Below are positions 17,317 to 26,065 of a stretch of DNA of 64,000 bases, piece after piece. Under the pieces are notes generated by a model. That model was not told the origin of the DNA. It ran no database searches and was given only the letters and a program-made list of their open reading frames with translations. Source of the DNA: Hymenobacter arizonensis (lineage in GTDB: Bacteria; Bacteroidota; Bacteroidia; Cytophagales; Hymenobacteraceae); contig NZ_FOXS01000001.1 of the NCBI RefSeq assembly GCF_900115775.1, positions 1,302,001 through 1,366,000 of the forward strand, read 5' to 3'. The translations under genes and the position numbers were made by a program. Every line of letters begins with the position of its first letter. Position 1 is the first letter of the stretch.

Positions 17317-17604
17317 ATGTTGTTTCGCATCGTTCGCATGACTTTCGACCCGGCCCGAACGGCTGAGTTTTTGACCATTTTTCGGGACTCTGAAGCCCGC
17401 ATTCGCCAGCAGCCCGGCTGCCGCCACCTCGAGTTGTGGCAAGACGCCGACAACCCCGCCGTGTATTGCACCTACAGCCATTGGGACGATGCGGCCGCGC
17501 TCGACGCCTATCGTAAATCGGCTCTTTTTGGCGAGGTGTGGCCGGCCACCAAGCGGCTGTTTGCCGCACCGCCCGTGGCCTTTTCGGTCGCTCAGGTGTT
17601 GTAG
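17317..17604 (+). CDS. Antibiotic-biosynthesis-monooxygenase (ABM) domain protein
   Basis: 95 residues forming a single dimeric alpha/beta barrel domain. The start at 17317 (MLFRIVRMTF) places the first strand correctly; the later QPGCRHLELWQD and TYSHWDDAAALDAYRKS are characteristic of ABM/YgiN-type proteins. These include small heme-degrading or quinone monooxygenases, but no specific ligand residue can be named here. It lies 42 bp upstream of hscB on the same strand. Confidence 0.8.
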   Translation: MLFRIVRMTFDPARTAEFLTIFRDSEARIRQQPGCRHLELWQDADNPAVYCTYSHWDDAAALDAYRKSALFGEVWPATKRLFAAPPVAFSVAQVL

Positions 17605-17646
17605 CCGTACTAGGTTATTCTTGAATTCCCGCTGCCTTACCTGCCC

Positions 17647-18186
17647 ATGCCCACCGACTATTTCGCCTTCTACGGCCTGCCCGAGTCTTTCCAGCCCGAC
17701 GAAGCTGCCCTAAAGCGCCTTTACTACGCCAAAAGCCGCGAAACCCACCCCGACTTTCACGCCACTTCCTCAGCCGAAAACCAGGCCGACATGCTGCAGC
17801 AGGCCACCCTCAACACCGATGCCTACCGCACGCTGAGCGACTCTGACAAGCGCATGGCCTACATCCTGCGCCAGCACGGCCTGTTGGAAGAAGGCAAGCA
17901 AGAGCAGCTCCCGCCCGATTTCCTGATGGACATGATGGACCTCAACGAGCAGCTCATGGACCTCGAAACCGACCCCAATGCCGATACAGTGGCCCAAGTT
18001 GCGGCCGATGTGCAGGCCCTGGCCGACACGCTGGATGCGGGCATCCAACCCATACTCGCTGGCTATGAGGGCCTACCGAGCGACCACCGGCCCGCCGCCC
18101 TCCAGCAAATCCGCACGTACTACCTAAAAAAGCGGTATTTGTTGCGCATACAGCAGCAAGTTGCTACCTTTGCAGCCCGCTCCTGA
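17647..18186 (+). CDS. hscB: Fe-S protein assembly co-chaperone HscB
   Basis: 179 residues. An N-terminal J domain (about 1-75) carries the HPD motif at H34-P35-D36, and a C-terminal three-helix domain (about 90-170) is the IscU-binding HSCB oligomerisation region. HscB delivers the scaffold IscU to HscA during iron-sulfur cluster assembly. The other isc genes are not adjacent. The tRNA-Leu promoter overlaps the last codons. Confidence 0.88.
   Translation: MPTDYFAFYGLPESFQPDEAALKRLYYAKSRETHPDFHATSSAENQADMLQQATLNTDAYRTLSDSDKRMAYILRQHGLLEEGKQEQLPPDFLMDMMDLNEQLMDLETDPNADTVAQVAADVQALADTLDAGIQPILAGYEGLPSDHRPAALQQIRTYYLKKRYLLRIQQQVATFAARS
18142..18172 (+). promoter_or_regulatory. Bacteroidota promoter for tRNA-Leu
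   Basis: TTG at 18142-18144, a 20-base spacer, then TACCTTTG at 18165-18172: both elements of the Bacteroidota housekeeping promoter at ideal spacing. Transcription should begin about 35 bases before the tRNA. The promoter lies within the 3' end of hscB. Confidence 0.7.
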
Positions 18187-18214
18187 TACCGGCAGAGCGG
18201 AAACGTTCTGAATT

Positions 18215-18296
18215 GCCCAGATGGCGGAACCGGTAGACGCGTTGGTCTCAAACACCAATACCGCAAGGTGTGCCGGTTCGACTCCGGCTCTGGGTA
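18215..18296 (+). tRNA. tRNA-Leu (anticodon CAA)
   Basis: 82 bases with a class II long variable arm. The acceptor stem GCCCAGA pairs with TCTGGGT (one G-T pair at the end), followed by the discriminator A. The anticodon stem TTGGT/ACCAA encloses the loop CTCAAAC, giving anticodon CAA at 18249-18251, which reads the TTG leucine codon. The T arm is GCCGGTTCGACTCCGGC. The 3' CCA is not encoded. Confidence 0.95.
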
Positions 18297-18329
18297 CTCG
18301 TAGTGGTTAACTCCCCTACTAAAAAGCAA

Positions 18330-18374
18330 GCCTCAAAAGCTGATTATCTGTTTTGCAGATGCAGCTTTTGAGGC
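18330..18374 (+). terminator. Rho-independent terminator after tRNA-Leu
   Basis: A 13-bp perfect stem, GCCTCAAAAGCTG with CAGCTTTTGAGGC, followed by TTTTTCTTTT, 34 bases past the tRNA. Confidence 0.8.
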
Positions 18375-18395
18375 TTTTTCTTTTCCTCTTAGCCC

Positions 18396-18436
18396 AAAAG
18401 AAAAGCCTCTGCGCGCCAAGCAGAGGCTTTTCTTTT
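18396..18436. terminator. Bidirectional terminator after the DUF5723-like gene
   Basis: A 17-bp perfect stem (AAAAGAAAAGCCTCTGC with GCAGAGGCTTTTCTTTT) with a 7-base loop, about 85 bases past the minus-strand outer-membrane protein gene. Confidence 0.8.
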
Positions 18437-18520
18437 AAACCAATACTTAATGCCAACGGCTCAACGCCCGATGGTGAGCTCAGGCAGCTGCCGGCTCGCT
18501 TGGCGAGTTGCTGTTTACGC

Positions 18521-20272
18521 TTAATTGGCTTTGGGGCAGCCACCATTCTCGGCGGTACCAGGTGTATCGGGGCATTTATCCTCAGCGTCGGGCACGCCAT
18601 CGCCGTCTTTGTCGGGAGCAGCGGCGGGCGTGGTGGCCGGGGCTGCGGCCGGCACCGTGTCAGATGCCGGAGTGGCAGCGGGCGCGGGGGTTGTGGTATC
18701 AGGTGCAGCGTCGGGCGCGATAGTAGCGGGCACTACTGGGGCCGGGCAGCCTTTGTATTCCCAGCTTCCCTTCACTTTAGGGCATTTATCGAGCTTGTTG
18801 CTAACCTGGTCGTTGTCTTTGTCTTTGTGGCGCTTCTTCTGAATGGCCAGGGAAAGGCCAAAGTAGAGGTCGGCGCCGGTAGTGGTGGTGAGACCCATGA
18901 GGCCCCCCAGGTTATCGGAACCCACAATCAGGGGCCCCAGCCGGACCATGGCCCCCAACTGCAGCTTGCGGTAGTTGTTGGCCAGCATAATCGGAGTGGC
19001 TATTTCGGCGCGGGCAAACTCGATGCGGGGCGTGAGGGCCAAGCTGCTGAGGCTGCGCTGCCCAATGGTGTTGGCGGGCAGCAGGTTCTGCGTCCACATC
19101 AGGCCGGCAAAGATGTGGTTTACCAGCCGGTAGTCGCCGGTCAGGCGCAGCGTGGTGGGCAGGTAGCTGGTGAAGCGGGTGGTTTGCTCGCTCAGGCCAA
19201 TCAGGCGGTCGAAGGTGGGCGAAATGTCGTTGACGTCGTCGATATCGACGTCATCCGTGTTGATTTTGACCACACCGTTGTTTGCGATTCGGGCTTGCCG
19301 CACGTATTGGTCGTTGCCGTAGCGAATGGCGCCTACATCGGTGAGAGCCAGGCCAACCCGCATGCGGTACTTGTTTCGGGAAGGGTCGGTCCAGTCCTTG
19401 CCATCCATGTGGTACTGGTACTTGTCGTATTTGGGCCGCCACTCATACATTACTCCCAGGTCGAAGCCAAAGCCACTGCCCAGGCGCTGGCTGCCGTAGG
19501 GCGTGCCCGCCCCAAAGTTGGGCTGGTCGTAAAAGTCCGGATTTGTAAAAGCGTAGCTCAGCTTGCGGTCGCGGAGCTCCACGCTGTTGTCGTCGTACAC
19601 GTGGTACTCGGTGCCTTCGTTCAGCAGAAAGGCCCCGCCCAACCCCACCAGATACTTCACTGTGCCCCCAACCTTGAGAAAGTGCTCCGTATTGGGGGTG
19701 AGCGTGCGGCCGTACGACAGGGCAAACTCGTGGTGGGAGCCGCCGCTAAAGTTGAAGTTGTTGTCCGTCGACAGCTGATTCAAACCCAAGCGGTTGACAT
19801 CATCGAACCCATTGTAGGCCAGGCGCGCCAGGTTTTCGCTCACGTTGTTTGCCTGAACGAAGGCGCGCACCCGGTTAGTGAAGGCTATGCCCTGATTGGG
19901 GCCCAGCGACAACATGAAAGACGGCAAACGCCCTTCGCCCGTGATGCTGGCAAACTTAGCATCGCCGTTGAGCTGCTCCTTTAGGTATTCCTTTTCAATT
20001 TGGCGGTTGCCGTTGATGAACTCCCTGGCGGGCGCAGGCAGCTCCAGCTGCAGGTAGGTGTTGTAAAAATTGACATTAGCGGCGCCTAAATTCAAGTAGA
20101 ACCCATGCCGGGAATCGGCCAAGGTAGCCGGATTGATGTAAAGGTTGTTGGTGCCGCCGTAGTTGCTGTGGGCCAGTCCAGTCCAGCCCTGGCCGGACCC
20201 GGTGCGGGCCCCCAACAACAGCATTGCAAATAGAAGAGGCCGAGGCCAACGCGTAAGTACAGGTGTATGCAT
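18521..20272 (-). CDS. Outer-membrane beta-barrel protein (DUF5723-like) with C-terminal thrombospondin type-3 repeats
   Basis: 583 residues. A signal peptide (about 1-28) is followed by a long beta-strand-rich region (about 30-490) with NNLYINPATLADSRHGFYLNLG near the start, typical of DUF5723/PorV-like barrels of Bacteroidota. The C-terminus has two acidic calcium-type repeats (KDKDNDQVSNKLDKCPKV and DKDGDGVPDAEDKCPDTPG) joined by a Pro/Ala/Thr-rich linker. Such repeats usually lead into an OmpA domain, but here the protein simply ends at GGCPKAN. The ligand or partner is unknown. Confidence 0.82.
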   Translation of the reverse strand: MHTPVLTRWPRPLLFAMLLLGARTGSGQGWTGLAHSNYGGTNNLYINPATLADSRHGFYLNLGAANVNFYNTYLQLELPAPAREFINGNRQIEKEYLKEQLNGDAKFASITGEGRLPSFMLSLGPNQGIAFTNRVRAFVQANNVSENLARLAYNGFDDVNRLGLNQLSTDNNFNFSGGSHHEFALSYGRTLTPNTEHFLKVGGTVKYLVGLGGAFLLNEGTEYHVYDDNSVELRDRKLSYAFTNPDFYDQPNFGAGTPYGSQRLGSGFGFDLGVMYEWRPKYDKYQYHMDGKDWTDPSRNKYRMRVGLALTDVGAIRYGNDQYVRQARIANNGVVKINTDDVDIDDVNDISPTFDRLIGLSEQTTRFTSYLPTTLRLTGDYRLVNHIFAGLMWTQNLLPANTIGQRSLSSLALTPRIEFARAEIATPIMLANNYRKLQLGAMVRLGPLIVGSDNLGGLMGLTTTTGADLYFGLSLAIQKKRHKDKDNDQVSNKLDKCPKVKGSWEYKGCPAPVVPATIAPDAAPDTTTPAPAATPASDTVPAAAPATTPAAAPDKDGDGVPDAEDKCPDTPGTAENGGCPKAN

Positions 20273-20725
20273 ATAGCAGGAATAAGGTGTTACAAAAAAT
20301 GAGGAGTGAATTAGTGGCTTTGCCTGGCTAAGTGGAAGGCCGAATCAGTATGGCTGACTTGTCGGACTGCTTGATTGAGCAGCATGTTTGAAGGTTGGGC
20401 TTATGGGAGGGTGGAAATCAACCCAAAAGCCTTCGCAACTCTGTTCAGCTATTGGCAGGAATAGCTTCGTGGCACGCAGTAAATGGACTTTTAGGAGTGA
20501 AAGCGCGTATACTGCATAGCCAGGGCCTATTTATTTGGCCGATTTCGAACCACAAAGCTTCTCCCTTGGCCTTCCTCTCACAATACCCACTTTTCGGTAT
20601 TTGCCTTGAACTAGCCTGGCGCACTGCAACCCCCGACGGATAAGCAATACCCTGAATCGGGTATTCTTGCTCGTCGTCGTATAATGATTCTTATTTTAAT
20701 CTAAACATATTGAAGTTAGCGCAAC
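20273..20725. other. Intergenic region with a small palindrome
   Basis: No convincing gene in these 453 bases. A short open frame (20395-20643) lacks a ribosome-binding site and ordinary composition. AATACCC (20646-20652) and GGGTATT (20659-20665) form a small hairpin 60 bases past the luxR stop, and overlap one copy of an 11-mer that recurs upstream of luxR. Confidence 0.45.
20654..20664. repeat. 11-mer inverted repeat flanking luxR, downstream copy
   Basis: GAATCGGGTAT here matches the reverse complement of ATACCCGATTC at 21490-21500. Similarity continues weakly on one side (TTCTTGC versus ATTGC). The pair brackets the luxR-type gene. Confidence 0.5.
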
Positions 20726-21463
20726 CTATATCAGGTCAAAGGCGCGGGCGTATTCGGTCAACTCATAGGAGGTGCGAATGCCCAATTTCCGGCGTAGGTT
20801 GCGGCGGTGGGTTTCTACGGTAGCAGCCGACAAGAACAGTTCTTCGGCAATCTCGGGGGCACTTAAGCCCAGGGCCAGCCGGCGAAGTACCTCCCGCTCC
20901 CGGGCCGTGAGCGTGCTAAAACTGGCAGAGTGCTGGCGTAGGAAGTTGTTTTCCTCGAGCAGCCGGCTCACCTTGTGCGTGACGTGGTGCAGGGGGTCGA
21001 TGGGGCAAGCCGTCGTAATCAGCAGCAGCGGCGAGCCGTCGGTATCGCGCAGTAGCACCCGGGTTATCGAAAAATACCAGGAGTATTCGGCGCTTTGCGT
21101 GGTGCGCACCTGCTGAAAAAAACTGACCACGGCCGAGGGGTCGGATGAGCCCACCATCTTCAGAATTTTGGGCAGGTAATCCGCAACATCGGTGGGGTTG
21201 AAGAAGACCTTATGATAGTCGGGCCCCATGGCGCGCAACGCCGGCAGCGTGGTTTGCAGCAGCACCGTGCCCTGGCGCGACATATATTCCACGGAGTCGG
21301 TCAGGATGTTGTGAATGATGGTGACTCCCGGGTGCAGGTCGGCGGTGGCGGCCACTTCGGCCACCGCGTAGGCTATGCGGTTTTGTTGCAAAAGCGTACG
21401 TGCGTTGGCTTCGGAGCCGGAAGCAGACGCCGCCGCATGAACAGAATCATTCTCAGAAATCAT
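20726..21463 (-). CDS. LuxR-family transcriptional regulator with PAS-like sensor region
   Basis: 245 residues. The C-terminal LuxR helix-turn-helix spans about 185-241: LTAREREVLRRLALGLSA, then EIAEELFLSAATVETHRRN. The N-terminal part (about 25-170) has the layout of a PAS-like sensor domain with no visible cofactor site. Unlike response regulators it lacks a receiver domain. The divergent lipoprotein lactonase starts 120 bases away, and an 11-mer repeat in the space between could be an operator. Confidence 0.82.
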   Translation of the reverse strand: MISENDSVHAAASASGSEANARTLLQQNRIAYAVAEVAATADLHPGVTIIHNILTDSVEYMSRQGTVLLQTTLPALRAMGPDYHKVFFNPTDVADYLPKILKMVGSSDPSAVVSFFQQVRTTQSAEYSWYFSITRVLLRDTDGSPLLLITTACPIDPLHHVTHKVSRLLEENNFLRQHSASFSTLTAREREVLRRLALGLSAPEIAEELFLSAATVETHRRNLRRKLGIRTSYELTEYARAFDLI

Positions 21464-21489
21464 AGCATGTTTGCATTATAAATCGCAAT

Positions 21490-21500
21490 ATACCCGATTC
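21490..21500. repeat. 11-mer inverted repeat flanking luxR, upstream copy
   Basis: ATACCCGATTC, 27 bases before the luxR start and in the divergent promoter region; inverted partner at 20654-20664. Confidence 0.5.
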
Positions 21501-21586
21501 TACGCCTTATGAAGTTGTACTGCCTGTGCTTAATAAAGGCAAAGGAATTATCGCACTTTTGTAGCTCAGCTCTCATCTCTGCTTCT

Positions 21587-22783
21587 ATGCCGGTTTTCTT
21601 CGCTCGCGTGCCCTCTCCATTAATAACAAACAGCATTGGCCTGCTTGCAGCGGCTTCGCTGCTGGGTTGCGCAAAGCCAGCGAGCAGCTCGAAGGCGCAG
21701 GACTACTTGGTATACGTGGGAACCAACGTGGCTTCGGCAGAGGAAAACACGATTTTCCTTTACCGCCTCTCTCCTGCTACCGGCGCCCTTACGCGCGTGA
21801 GTGCCCAGCGCGGCGGCCCTAACCCAACTTACCTGACCTTGTCGAAAGGGCAGCGTTTTTTGTACGCCGTCAACGAAACCCAAACATTTCGGGGGGAGAA
21901 GAGCGGAAGCGTGAGCTCCTACGCCGTGGACCGGCGCACGGGCAACCTGACCCTGCTCAACGAACAGCCTTCGAAGGGGGCCTCACCCTGCTACATCAGC
22001 CTCGACCAAGGCGGCAAATCGGCGCTGGTTGCCAATTATATGGGGGGCAACGTGGCCGTGCTGCCCCTGCTGGCCGATGGCACACTGGCCCCGCCCTCCT
22101 CCACGGGTCAGCACGAAGGCAAGGGCCCGCATAAAAACCAGGACGGCCCGCACGCCCACTGCATCATTGCGGACCCTGCCAATGCCTATGCTTTCGCTGT
22201 GGACCTAGGCACCGACCGCGTGTACCGATACCGGCTGAATGCGGGCCCGGGTCAGCTCACCCAAATGGCTGAGCCCGCTTTTGTGGCCCGCCCCGGCGCA
22301 GGCCCCCGCCACCTCACTTTTCACCCCAACGGCAAGCGCGCCTACCTCATCAACGAGCTGAATTCAACGGTTACGGCGCTGGAATATGAGGCGGCGGCGG
22401 GGCAGTTTCGTGAGCTGCAGACGGTATCGGCGCTGCCCACGGGCTACGAGGGGACTAACTCCTGCGCCGACATCCACGTTTCGCCCAACGGCCGGTTTCT
22501 GTACGCGTCGAACCGCGGGCACAATAGCATAGCCGTGTTTGCCATCGATGAAGCCTCCGGTGCCCTTACGCTGACCCAGCACGTTGAAACGCAAGGAAAA
22601 ACGCCGCGCAACTTCACCCTCGACCCTTCCGGGAGCCTGCTGCTCGTGGCCAACCAAAACTCCAACAACGTGGTGACGTTTCGCGTGGACCAGGCAACCG
22701 GCCGGCTCGCCCCCACCGGCCAAACAGCGGAGGTGCCTTCGCCCATGTTTCTGCAGGTGGTCAGCGACTTTACCAATCCATAG
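21587..22783 (+). CDS. Lactonase-family beta-propeller lipoprotein (6-phosphogluconolactonase-like)
   Basis: 398 residues from the ATG at 21587, which gives a proper lipoprotein signal (lipobox LLGC near residue 28); the longer frame to 21509 does not. Residues about 40-398 form a seven-bladed propeller of the YbhE/Pgl family, with repeats like FLYAVNETQ, HLTFHPNGKRAYLINEL and DIHVSPNGRFLYASNRG. Cytosolic members hydrolyse 6-phosphogluconolactone, but this one is exported, so a different lactone or a binding role is likely. Confidence 0.86.
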   Translation: MPVFFARVPSPLITNSIGLLAAASLLGCAKPASSSKAQDYLVYVGTNVASAEENTIFLYRLSPATGALTRVSAQRGGPNPTYLTLSKGQRFLYAVNETQTFRGEKSGSVSSYAVDRRTGNLTLLNEQPSKGASPCYISLDQGGKSALVANYMGGNVAVLPLLADGTLAPPSSTGQHEGKGPHKNQDGPHAHCIIADPANAYAFAVDLGTDRVYRYRLNAGPGQLTQMAEPAFVARPGAGPRHLTFHPNGKRAYLINELNSTVTALEYEAAAGQFRELQTVSALPTGYEGTNSCADIHVSPNGRFLYASNRGHNSIAVFAIDEASGALTLTQHVETQGKTPRNFTLDPSGSLLLVANQNSNNVVTFRVDQATGRLAPTGQTAEVPSPMFLQVVSDFTNP

Positions 22784-22852
22784 GCCGGCCGGCACCGTGC
22801 TGGTTAGTGGGCGGTGCAGTTGTTGACCCAGTGCGGCTTTGAAGCGGCCTTA

Positions 22853-23965
22853 TTAAGCAGTGATGGCTGAACTTGCCTGTGCGGGCTTCTTCTCCTGCGC
22901 AAACAGGCCCTGCACCACGGCCACGGCTTCTTCGGCGTTGCTGGCCCAGGCGTCGGCGCCGGTGCTTTCCCACAAGGCGGCATCCTGGGCAAAGGGCCGG
23001 CCTCCGACCAGCACCTTCACGTGCCGCGTAATGGCATCGCGCCGCAGCGCGGCCACCAATTCGCTCAGCAGGGGCACATGGTGCGGCATGGAAGCTGCCG
23101 TGAGCAGCAGGTCCACTCCTTGTTCGGCGGCCATGCGGCGTATGCTGTCCAGGGGCGTGCTGGCGCCCAGGTAGCAAACTTCCCACCCTTCGTATTCCAG
23201 AAAATCGGCCACCATTTGAAGGCCCAGGGTGTGCAGGTCGCCGGCTACGCAGGCGGCCAGCAAGCGGTGGCCGTTGCGCGGCGTGCGTTGGAAGTATGGC
23301 TGCAGTTGGGCCATCAGACTGGCAGTGGCGGCGGTGCAGTAATGCTCCTGGGCCACGGTGATGGTGCTGCTATGCCAGAGGTTGCCGACCTCGCGCTGGG
23401 CGGGCTGCAGCACGTGCAGGTAGAGGTCGCGCACATCGGTGCCGCTCTCGGCTTCCTCGAGCACCAGGCGCTGGGCCCCAACGCGGTTGGAAGCCAGGAG
23501 CAGGCTCAAATATTTTTTGGTGATACCGTCAAACCGGCCAACTCCTGCCGAAGGTTCGTCGTGTTCACTCGAAACGGGCTCGGGCTCCGCAGCTGCGGTG
23601 AGCGCTATGGTGGCTGCGCTCAACGTGCTGGCCACTACCACATACTCGCCCACGCTCAAGCGTAGGAGCACGGCCTTGCGCACGGCGGCTATCTGCTCTA
23701 TGGTGGCTTGGCGGCCCTGCTGCTGGCTTACTTGAAGCGCATGCGCGTCGAAAAGCGCCGGACTGGCCATCAGCACGGCATTGGCGAGCGCAAGAATGTA
23801 CTGTCTGTAAACTTCGTTATCTGACGGTTGGGTGCTATCGGCAGGCTCATCTGCATTTGCCCGGCTAGCGATAGGCTGCTGGTTGGCTGCATATTCAGCC
23901 AGAGTCTCCAATTCTTTATACAGGCGTTGGGCTACCCGCTCACGCAGGATATCGTTGGTAGGCAA
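22853..23965 (-). CDS. MerR-less cobalamin-binding protein with light-sensor-type cap
   Basis: 370 residues with a TTG start (an upstream in-frame stop leaves no ATG). Residues 1-145 are helical and unlike known domains. Residues about 150-225 form a B12 cap with the exact signature W197-x9-E207-H208. Residues about 230-355 form the cobalamin-binding Rossmann domain with D243-L-H245-T-L-G248, the full DxHxxG motif, and LVGGRPFAQD. There is no DNA-binding helix, so it may act by protein contact, like AerR-type or other short B12 photoreceptors. It is convergent with the lactonase gene. Confidence 0.84.
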   Translation of the reverse strand: MPTNDILRERVAQRLYKELETLAEYAANQQPIASRANADEPADSTQPSDNEVYRQYILALANAVLMASPALFDAHALQVSQQQGRQATIEQIAAVRKAVLLRLSVGEYVVVASTLSAATIALTAAAEPEPVSSEHDEPSAGVGRFDGITKKYLSLLLASNRVGAQRLVLEEAESGTDVRDLYLHVLQPAQREVGNLWHSSTITVAQEHYCTAATASLMAQLQPYFQRTPRNGHRLLAACVAGDLHTLGLQMVADFLEYEGWEVCYLGASTPLDSIRRMAAEQGVDLLLTAASMPHHVPLLSELVAALRRDAITRHVKVLVGGRPFAQDAALWESTGADAWASNAEEAVAVVQGLFAQEKKPAQASSAITA

Positions 23966-24219
23966 TGGCTCGAATCAATTATCGGTATCGGATAGGTTGC
24001 TATAATGGCAACGACTCCTTACGGTATTTCAAACGAGTGGGATGCAAACTTCTACCTCTTTAAGGCAGAAAATTCTACTTAAAAACATACCGCCTCTGCT
24101 GGCCACCATCTGGTTTCCAGGAATCACCGTTCATAACAGCTTAGTCGCAAAAAAAGCAGATGTGCAGCGCGCCACCTGTACATATCTCGCCTACCATCCG
24201 CGCAATATGGTGGCTATCT

Positions 24220-24645
24220 CTAAATAGCAATTTTCACTAACCATTGCTCAGCAGCTTCATTCGTGGAGAAGCGCTGGGAAATGAAATCGGAAGGTGCCAC
24301 GGACAGCACCGATTGCGTGGAAAGCCGGTGGAGAGGATTTGCCCCTTCCACAATGGCACAGTGGCGGGTGCGGGCCTGGCTCATGGCCCGGGGCAACCAG
24401 CTTTCGATAATCCATTGCTGCGCCGAGCCGGTGAGGGGCGCGCGCCCGCCGTGTTCCGACAGGATTTTGCGGGCATTCGAATTCAGTAGCAACGCCAGCA
24501 CCTGTTCATAAAACGACTTTATCAGCTCCAGCGACGCCGGCTCGGCGCTCCAAGCCAAGCGCACAAATCCGCTGGGGTGGTAATACAGCTTGCCAACAGC
24601 GCTTTGGAAATAAAGCGTCTCTTTGGCGAGTGGCAGCGAATTCAT
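24220..24645 (-). CDS. Hypothetical protein, STAS/SpoIIAA-like fold possible
   Basis: 141 residues from the ATG at 24645 (MNSLPLAKET); the longer frame to 24753 is less protein-like. Features such as LYYHPSGFVRLAWS, ALLLNSNARKILSEHGGRAPLTG and the C-terminal FSTNEAAEQWL resemble small alpha/beta STAS-like proteins of Cytophagales, in which the last helix follows a strand. No catalytic residue can be identified. The function is unknown. Confidence 0.6.
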   Translation of the reverse strand: MNSLPLAKETLYFQSAVGKLYYHPSGFVRLAWSAEPASLELIKSFYEQVLALLLNSNARKILSEHGGRAPLTGSAQQWIIESWLPRAMSQARTRHCAIVEGANPLHRLSTQSVLSVAPSDFISQRFSTNEAAEQWLVKIAI

Positions 24646-24861
24646 AAAAAGAGGTGGGTAGATGCGGGAGAACGGGCCTGCCAGGCGGCCAACAAATTTA
24701 CACACCCATGCGCCAAAAGCAGCTATTCTTTTAAGAAGTATGTAGCGCACCAAAAAGCTCCTGGCTCACTCCGCTTGCGGCTTTCACTTGGCTATTGCTA
24801 CGCAGCACAGAGCTAAAATCGCACTGCTCCAGCCAAGCGAATCTTCGGGCCGGATAGCTGC

Positions 24862-25794
24862 TTAGGTAAGAACGAGCTCGGCCATGAGCGCCGTGCTACC
24901 GCCGGCATCGTCGTCGGTCACGAGCAGGAGCTCCCAACGGCGGGGGCCCAGGGTGCGGCGCACGGCCAGGCCCTCGACTTTGCCCAGGTACGGGCGCCCC
25001 CCAGGCCAGGTGAGGCGAGCAAAAGTGGCGGTGTTGTCGTTGCTATCGACCAGGCCCAGAAAGGAACCCAACACGGCTCCGTCGAGCACGGCGTCGTCGG
25101 TATCCTCTACCGAGGCGGTGACGAAAAGCCGGCCCTGCACAAACGTAGCGCCCGAGAAGCCCGCTGGCCGGTTGCCAATGTAAGGAACTGGAAAGCGCAG
25201 CGGCGCCGACACCTTCGGAGCCGTGCCCCTACCCGTCAGAAACTGCAGGGTAGCCGACAGCGGCAGCCGAAATTGCAGAGCGCCATCTACTTGGCCCACG
25301 GTGCGCTGAAACAGAAGCAGTTCGGAAGCGGTAGTGGCCGCAGCTTCCAGGTTGAGAACCGCGCCGGCGCCTAGCCGGGCCCGCAGCAGTTCATAGAGCG
25401 GCCCCAGCGCCACTTGCACGGGCTCGCTGCCCGACACGGGCACAAACCAGCCCTTCTCGCGTGCCGGGGTGCTGCCCGAGCCCAGCGCCAGCACTCCCGC
25501 CTGTCCGGTGGGCCAGGTGAGCGCCGTGAGGGCTTCGAGGTCGGGCTTGGTGCCTTTGGGAATGCGGCCGGTGCCAAACTCGGAGCTTTCGAACAGCCGC
25601 ACCTGGGCCAGCACGGCCAGCGTGGCCGAGTCGAGCAGGTAGATAAACGGGGCATCGTCGCTGATGACGTAGGCCACCGGGCCAATCAGCTCGATGCCGG
25701 AGGCCGAGGGCAGACCGGGAATGGTTCTTTCAGAGAGGATGGTCGCAGTCATGCGAATCGCATCAAACGGGGCGGGGCGGTCAATAAAAGACAT
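24862..25794 (-). CDS. Hypothetical beta-propeller-like protein
   Basis: 310 residues, cytosolic (no signal peptide). Repeated strands such as GIELIGPVAYVISDDAPFIYLLD, LTWPTGQAGVLALGSGS and KVEGLAVRRTLGPRRWELLLVTDDDAGG suggest a propeller of the kind found in uncharacterised Bacteroidota proteins (possibly the DUF6929 family). No enzymatic motif is evident. It stands alone on the minus strand upstream of a decayed OmpA fragment. Confidence 0.65.
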   Translation of the reverse strand: MSFIDRPAPFDAIRMTATILSERTIPGLPSASGIELIGPVAYVISDDAPFIYLLDSATLAVLAQVRLFESSEFGTGRIPKGTKPDLEALTALTWPTGQAGVLALGSGSTPAREKGWFVPVSGSEPVQVALGPLYELLRARLGAGAVLNLEAAATTASELLLFQRTVGQVDGALQFRLPLSATLQFLTGRGTAPKVSAPLRFPVPYIGNRPAGFSGATFVQGRLFVTASVEDTDDAVLDGAVLGSFLGLVDSNDNTATFARLTWPGGRPYLGKVEGLAVRRTLGPRRWELLLVTDDDAGGSTALMAELVLT

Positions 25795-25872
25795 GCGGGT
25801 ACGGCTATTCCAAGCCAGGCTTGGTTACTTGATACTTTTCCCTACGCTGGCCAGCGGCTGCGCGATGGAATC

Positions 25873-26040
25873 CTACTTGACAATCACCAGTTCCACGCGG
25901 AAATTTTGGCGTTGCGTTAGGTACGGCTCCCTGGCGGATTTCGACTCAGAGCAGCCGTTAATGGCAGCACAGAAAGCTTTTTCATCTGCACTGCGGCTCA
26001 CAAGGTAGCGCTTAACCTCGGCTTCACCTATCTTGCCGAC
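25873..26040 (-). pseudogene. Remnant of an OmpA C-terminal domain
   Basis: The minus strand encodes about 56 residues that align with the end of the OmpA-domain protein at 32662-34692: EVKRYLVSRSADEK versus EVKRYLVGRGVDEK, and a shared final RVELVIVK. The middle, which should carry the FGGSKP and NRR peptidoglycan-binding residues, is degraded, and nothing upstream encodes the rest of the domain. It is best read as a decayed gene end. Confidence 0.65.
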
Positions 26041-26065
26041 GCGATACCCCGCGCCCGCCCAACTC

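Noticed and set aside
18215..18296. Integration site at the tRNA-Leu gene
   Set aside because: No integrase and no repeated tRNA 3' end are seen in the following sequence.
18353..19984. Long plus-strand frame antisense to the outer-membrane protein
   Set aside because: No family features, biased composition; the minus-strand protein has a signal peptide and calcium-type repeats.
20395..20643. Possible small protein in the luxR-downstream gap
   Set aside because: No ribosome-binding site, no conserved-looking segments, crosses no promoter or terminator logic.
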